This document shows, piece after piece, positions 63,233-64,000 of a DNA stretch of 64,000 nucleotides; position 1 is the stretch's first letter; each line of letters opens with the position of its first letter. The notes beneath the pieces were generated by a model that did not search any database, had not been told where the DNA came from, and saw nothing but the letters and a program-made list of their open reading frames with translations. The translations under genes and the position numbers were made by a program. Origin of the DNA: Prorocentrum cordatum (lineage: Eukaryota > Sar > Dinophyceae > Prorocentrales > Prorocentraceae); NCBI GenBank assembly GCA_963575745.1, contig CAUYUJ010017837.1, positions 309,001 through 373,000 on the forward strand. The letters run 5' to 3'.

Positions 63233-63812
63233 ATTGGGGGATCTGAATCTGAACACGTTCACCAACGCGAAGCACCCATGGGCCGATTACCCTTGCTTGA
63301 AGAGCAAAGGGGCGGAGGCAAAATATTTGGTACAATGCACGCCGGCAGCGTGGCGGCTATTTCGCATTCGGCAGTTTGGGAATCCTGGCTTCGAACACGA
63401 CAACCAAGAGGAAGGATTGCTGTGCGATTTAGGAAGCATGGGTGAGTTACTGGATGCGCATAGCCATGAGTTCTTCTTGCCTTCAGGCGCTAGCGTCAGC
63501 GTGGCTGCCGCAATGGATTCACTCTTGCTTCGGTATACGTGGTTGGCCAAGCAATCAGACGAGCAAGGGGTAGTATTGTTTCCTTCTAGGCCTAAGCTAC
63601 ATTTCTCATGGCACATTGCTCGGAAGGCAGGGTGCATGCATCCGCGCAGAGTTGCTTGTTGGTGCGATGAATCATCCCTTTCCCTAGTCAAATCGATTGC
63701 AGCTTCGAGCGCCGTAGGTACCCCGTTGCATTGCATTCCACGTAAGATCATGTCCAAGCACGTTTGGGCTTTGACAACTGAGTCGTTTTTGGATGCAGCT
63801 GAAGCGCATTGA
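63081..63812 (+). CDS. Continuation of the same protein after a frameshift
   Basis: From about 63095 the family sequence continues in this frame: WWLGLAPAVLGAVIWTAVFS, NVEELWAIMRSRYSLGDCKL, LNTFTNAKHPWADYPCLKSK, GAEAKYLVQCTPAAWRLFRI, RPKLHFSWHIARKAGCMHPR, VACWCDESSLSLVKSIAASS and RKIMSKHVWALTTES. The spacing and order (SYPxLKxKGAExK, PKxHxxWHxxxRxxxxNPR, CxxDExxxxxxK) fit the C-terminal half of the family named above. Stop TGA 63810-63812. A single-base indel between the two entries explains the break; an intron is also possible. Confidence 0.5.
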   Translation: MSFMWWLGLAPAVLGAVIWTAVFSRMGGGPTGNVEELWAIMRSRYSLGDCKLGDLNLNTFTNAKHPWADYPCLKSKGAEAKYLVQCTPAAWRLFRIRQFGNPGFEHDNQEEGLLCDLGSMGELLDAHSHEFFLPSGASVSVAAAMDSLLLRYTWLAKQSDEQGVVLFPSRPKLHFSWHIARKAGCMHPRRVACWCDESSLSLVKSIAASSAVGTPLHCIPRKIMSKHVWALTTESFLDAAEAH

Positions 63813-64000
63813 GGAAAAACGCATACGATTACGACGGGAAGCGGGAAGGAGAGCGAAGCATTTGCTAAGCAGGCGGGCGGGTTGAAGCATTTGCTAAGCA
63901 GGAGGGCAGGTTGAACGGGCCATGCGCGAACGATTGACGCGAGCCAGGTGGGCCGACGCATTCGCGGCTGAGCTGCTCCTGAGCATCGCGGCGGGCATCG
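63813..64000. other. Window end with a short direct repeat
   Basis: GAAGCATTTGCTAAGCAGG occurs twice, about 29 bp apart, near 63857 and 63886. A frame may begin near 63911 and leave the window; nothing is recognised. Confidence 0.4.

Overview
The window reads as nuclear DNA of a dinoflagellate. I see no prokaryotic gene layout (no operons, Shine-Dalgarno sites, tRNA or rRNA genes). The retroelement families (a non-LTR LINE and two Ty1/copia-type elements) and the lineage-restricted host proteins match what I recall from dinoflagellate genomes, and two sites resemble the dinoflagellate trans-spliced leader. Species cannot be told from the sequence. Much of the window is simple or tandem repeat. 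Family assignments rest on motif recognition, without database searches.

Layout. 1-2.1 kb: the C-terminal part of a Pif1-like helicase with a Cys-rich tail, cut by the window edge and by one in-frame TAG. 2.1-12.9 kb: repeat desert with (AGT)n, (GGA)n, (TA)n, a roughly 103-bp tandem array, an IS630/Tc1-type transposase scrap and a recurrent block with TCTTGG every 10-11 bp. 12.9-19.0 kb: a decayed LINE (ORF1, APE endonuclease, reverse transcriptase) with 1.4 kb of satellite inside ORF1 and spliced-leader-like relics at its 5' end. 19.4-20.0 kb: a second IS630-type scrap. 21.8-23.1 kb: an 89-bp tandem array. 23.7-26.5 kb: large TCTTGG block. 26.8-41.6 kb: the most informative element, a copia-like retroelement on the plus strand with gag, a CCHC knuckle, a Tpt1/KptA-type RNA 2'-phosphotransferase domain, a RING-H2 domain, an Asp protease, methyltransferase-like blocks and an integrase; no reverse transcriptase follows. 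A 14-nt dyad motif (GCRGG-N4-CCYGC) recurs about 27 times in it, encoding Ala-Gly-x-Pro-Ala in one fixed codon phase wherever I checked. 41.6-48.9 kb: tandem repeats and another TCTTGG block. 49.0-53.9 kb: a second copia element on the minus strand with a permuted domain order. 55.1-59.2 kb: a probable multi-exon host gene of unknown function, split by a MITE with 9-bp target duplications. 59.2-61.6 kb: repeats, including a roughly 295-bp palindrome. 61.6-63.8 kb: a dinoflagellate-type conserved protein of unknown function with one frameshift.

How it fits together. The mobile elements are dead as read: almost every one carries frameshifts and premature stops. Nearly all in-frame stops (TAG, TGA, TAA) can be explained by a single C-to-T change of CAG, CGA or CAA, which suggests deamination-driven decay. 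Several repeats expanded inside mobile-element coding sequence.
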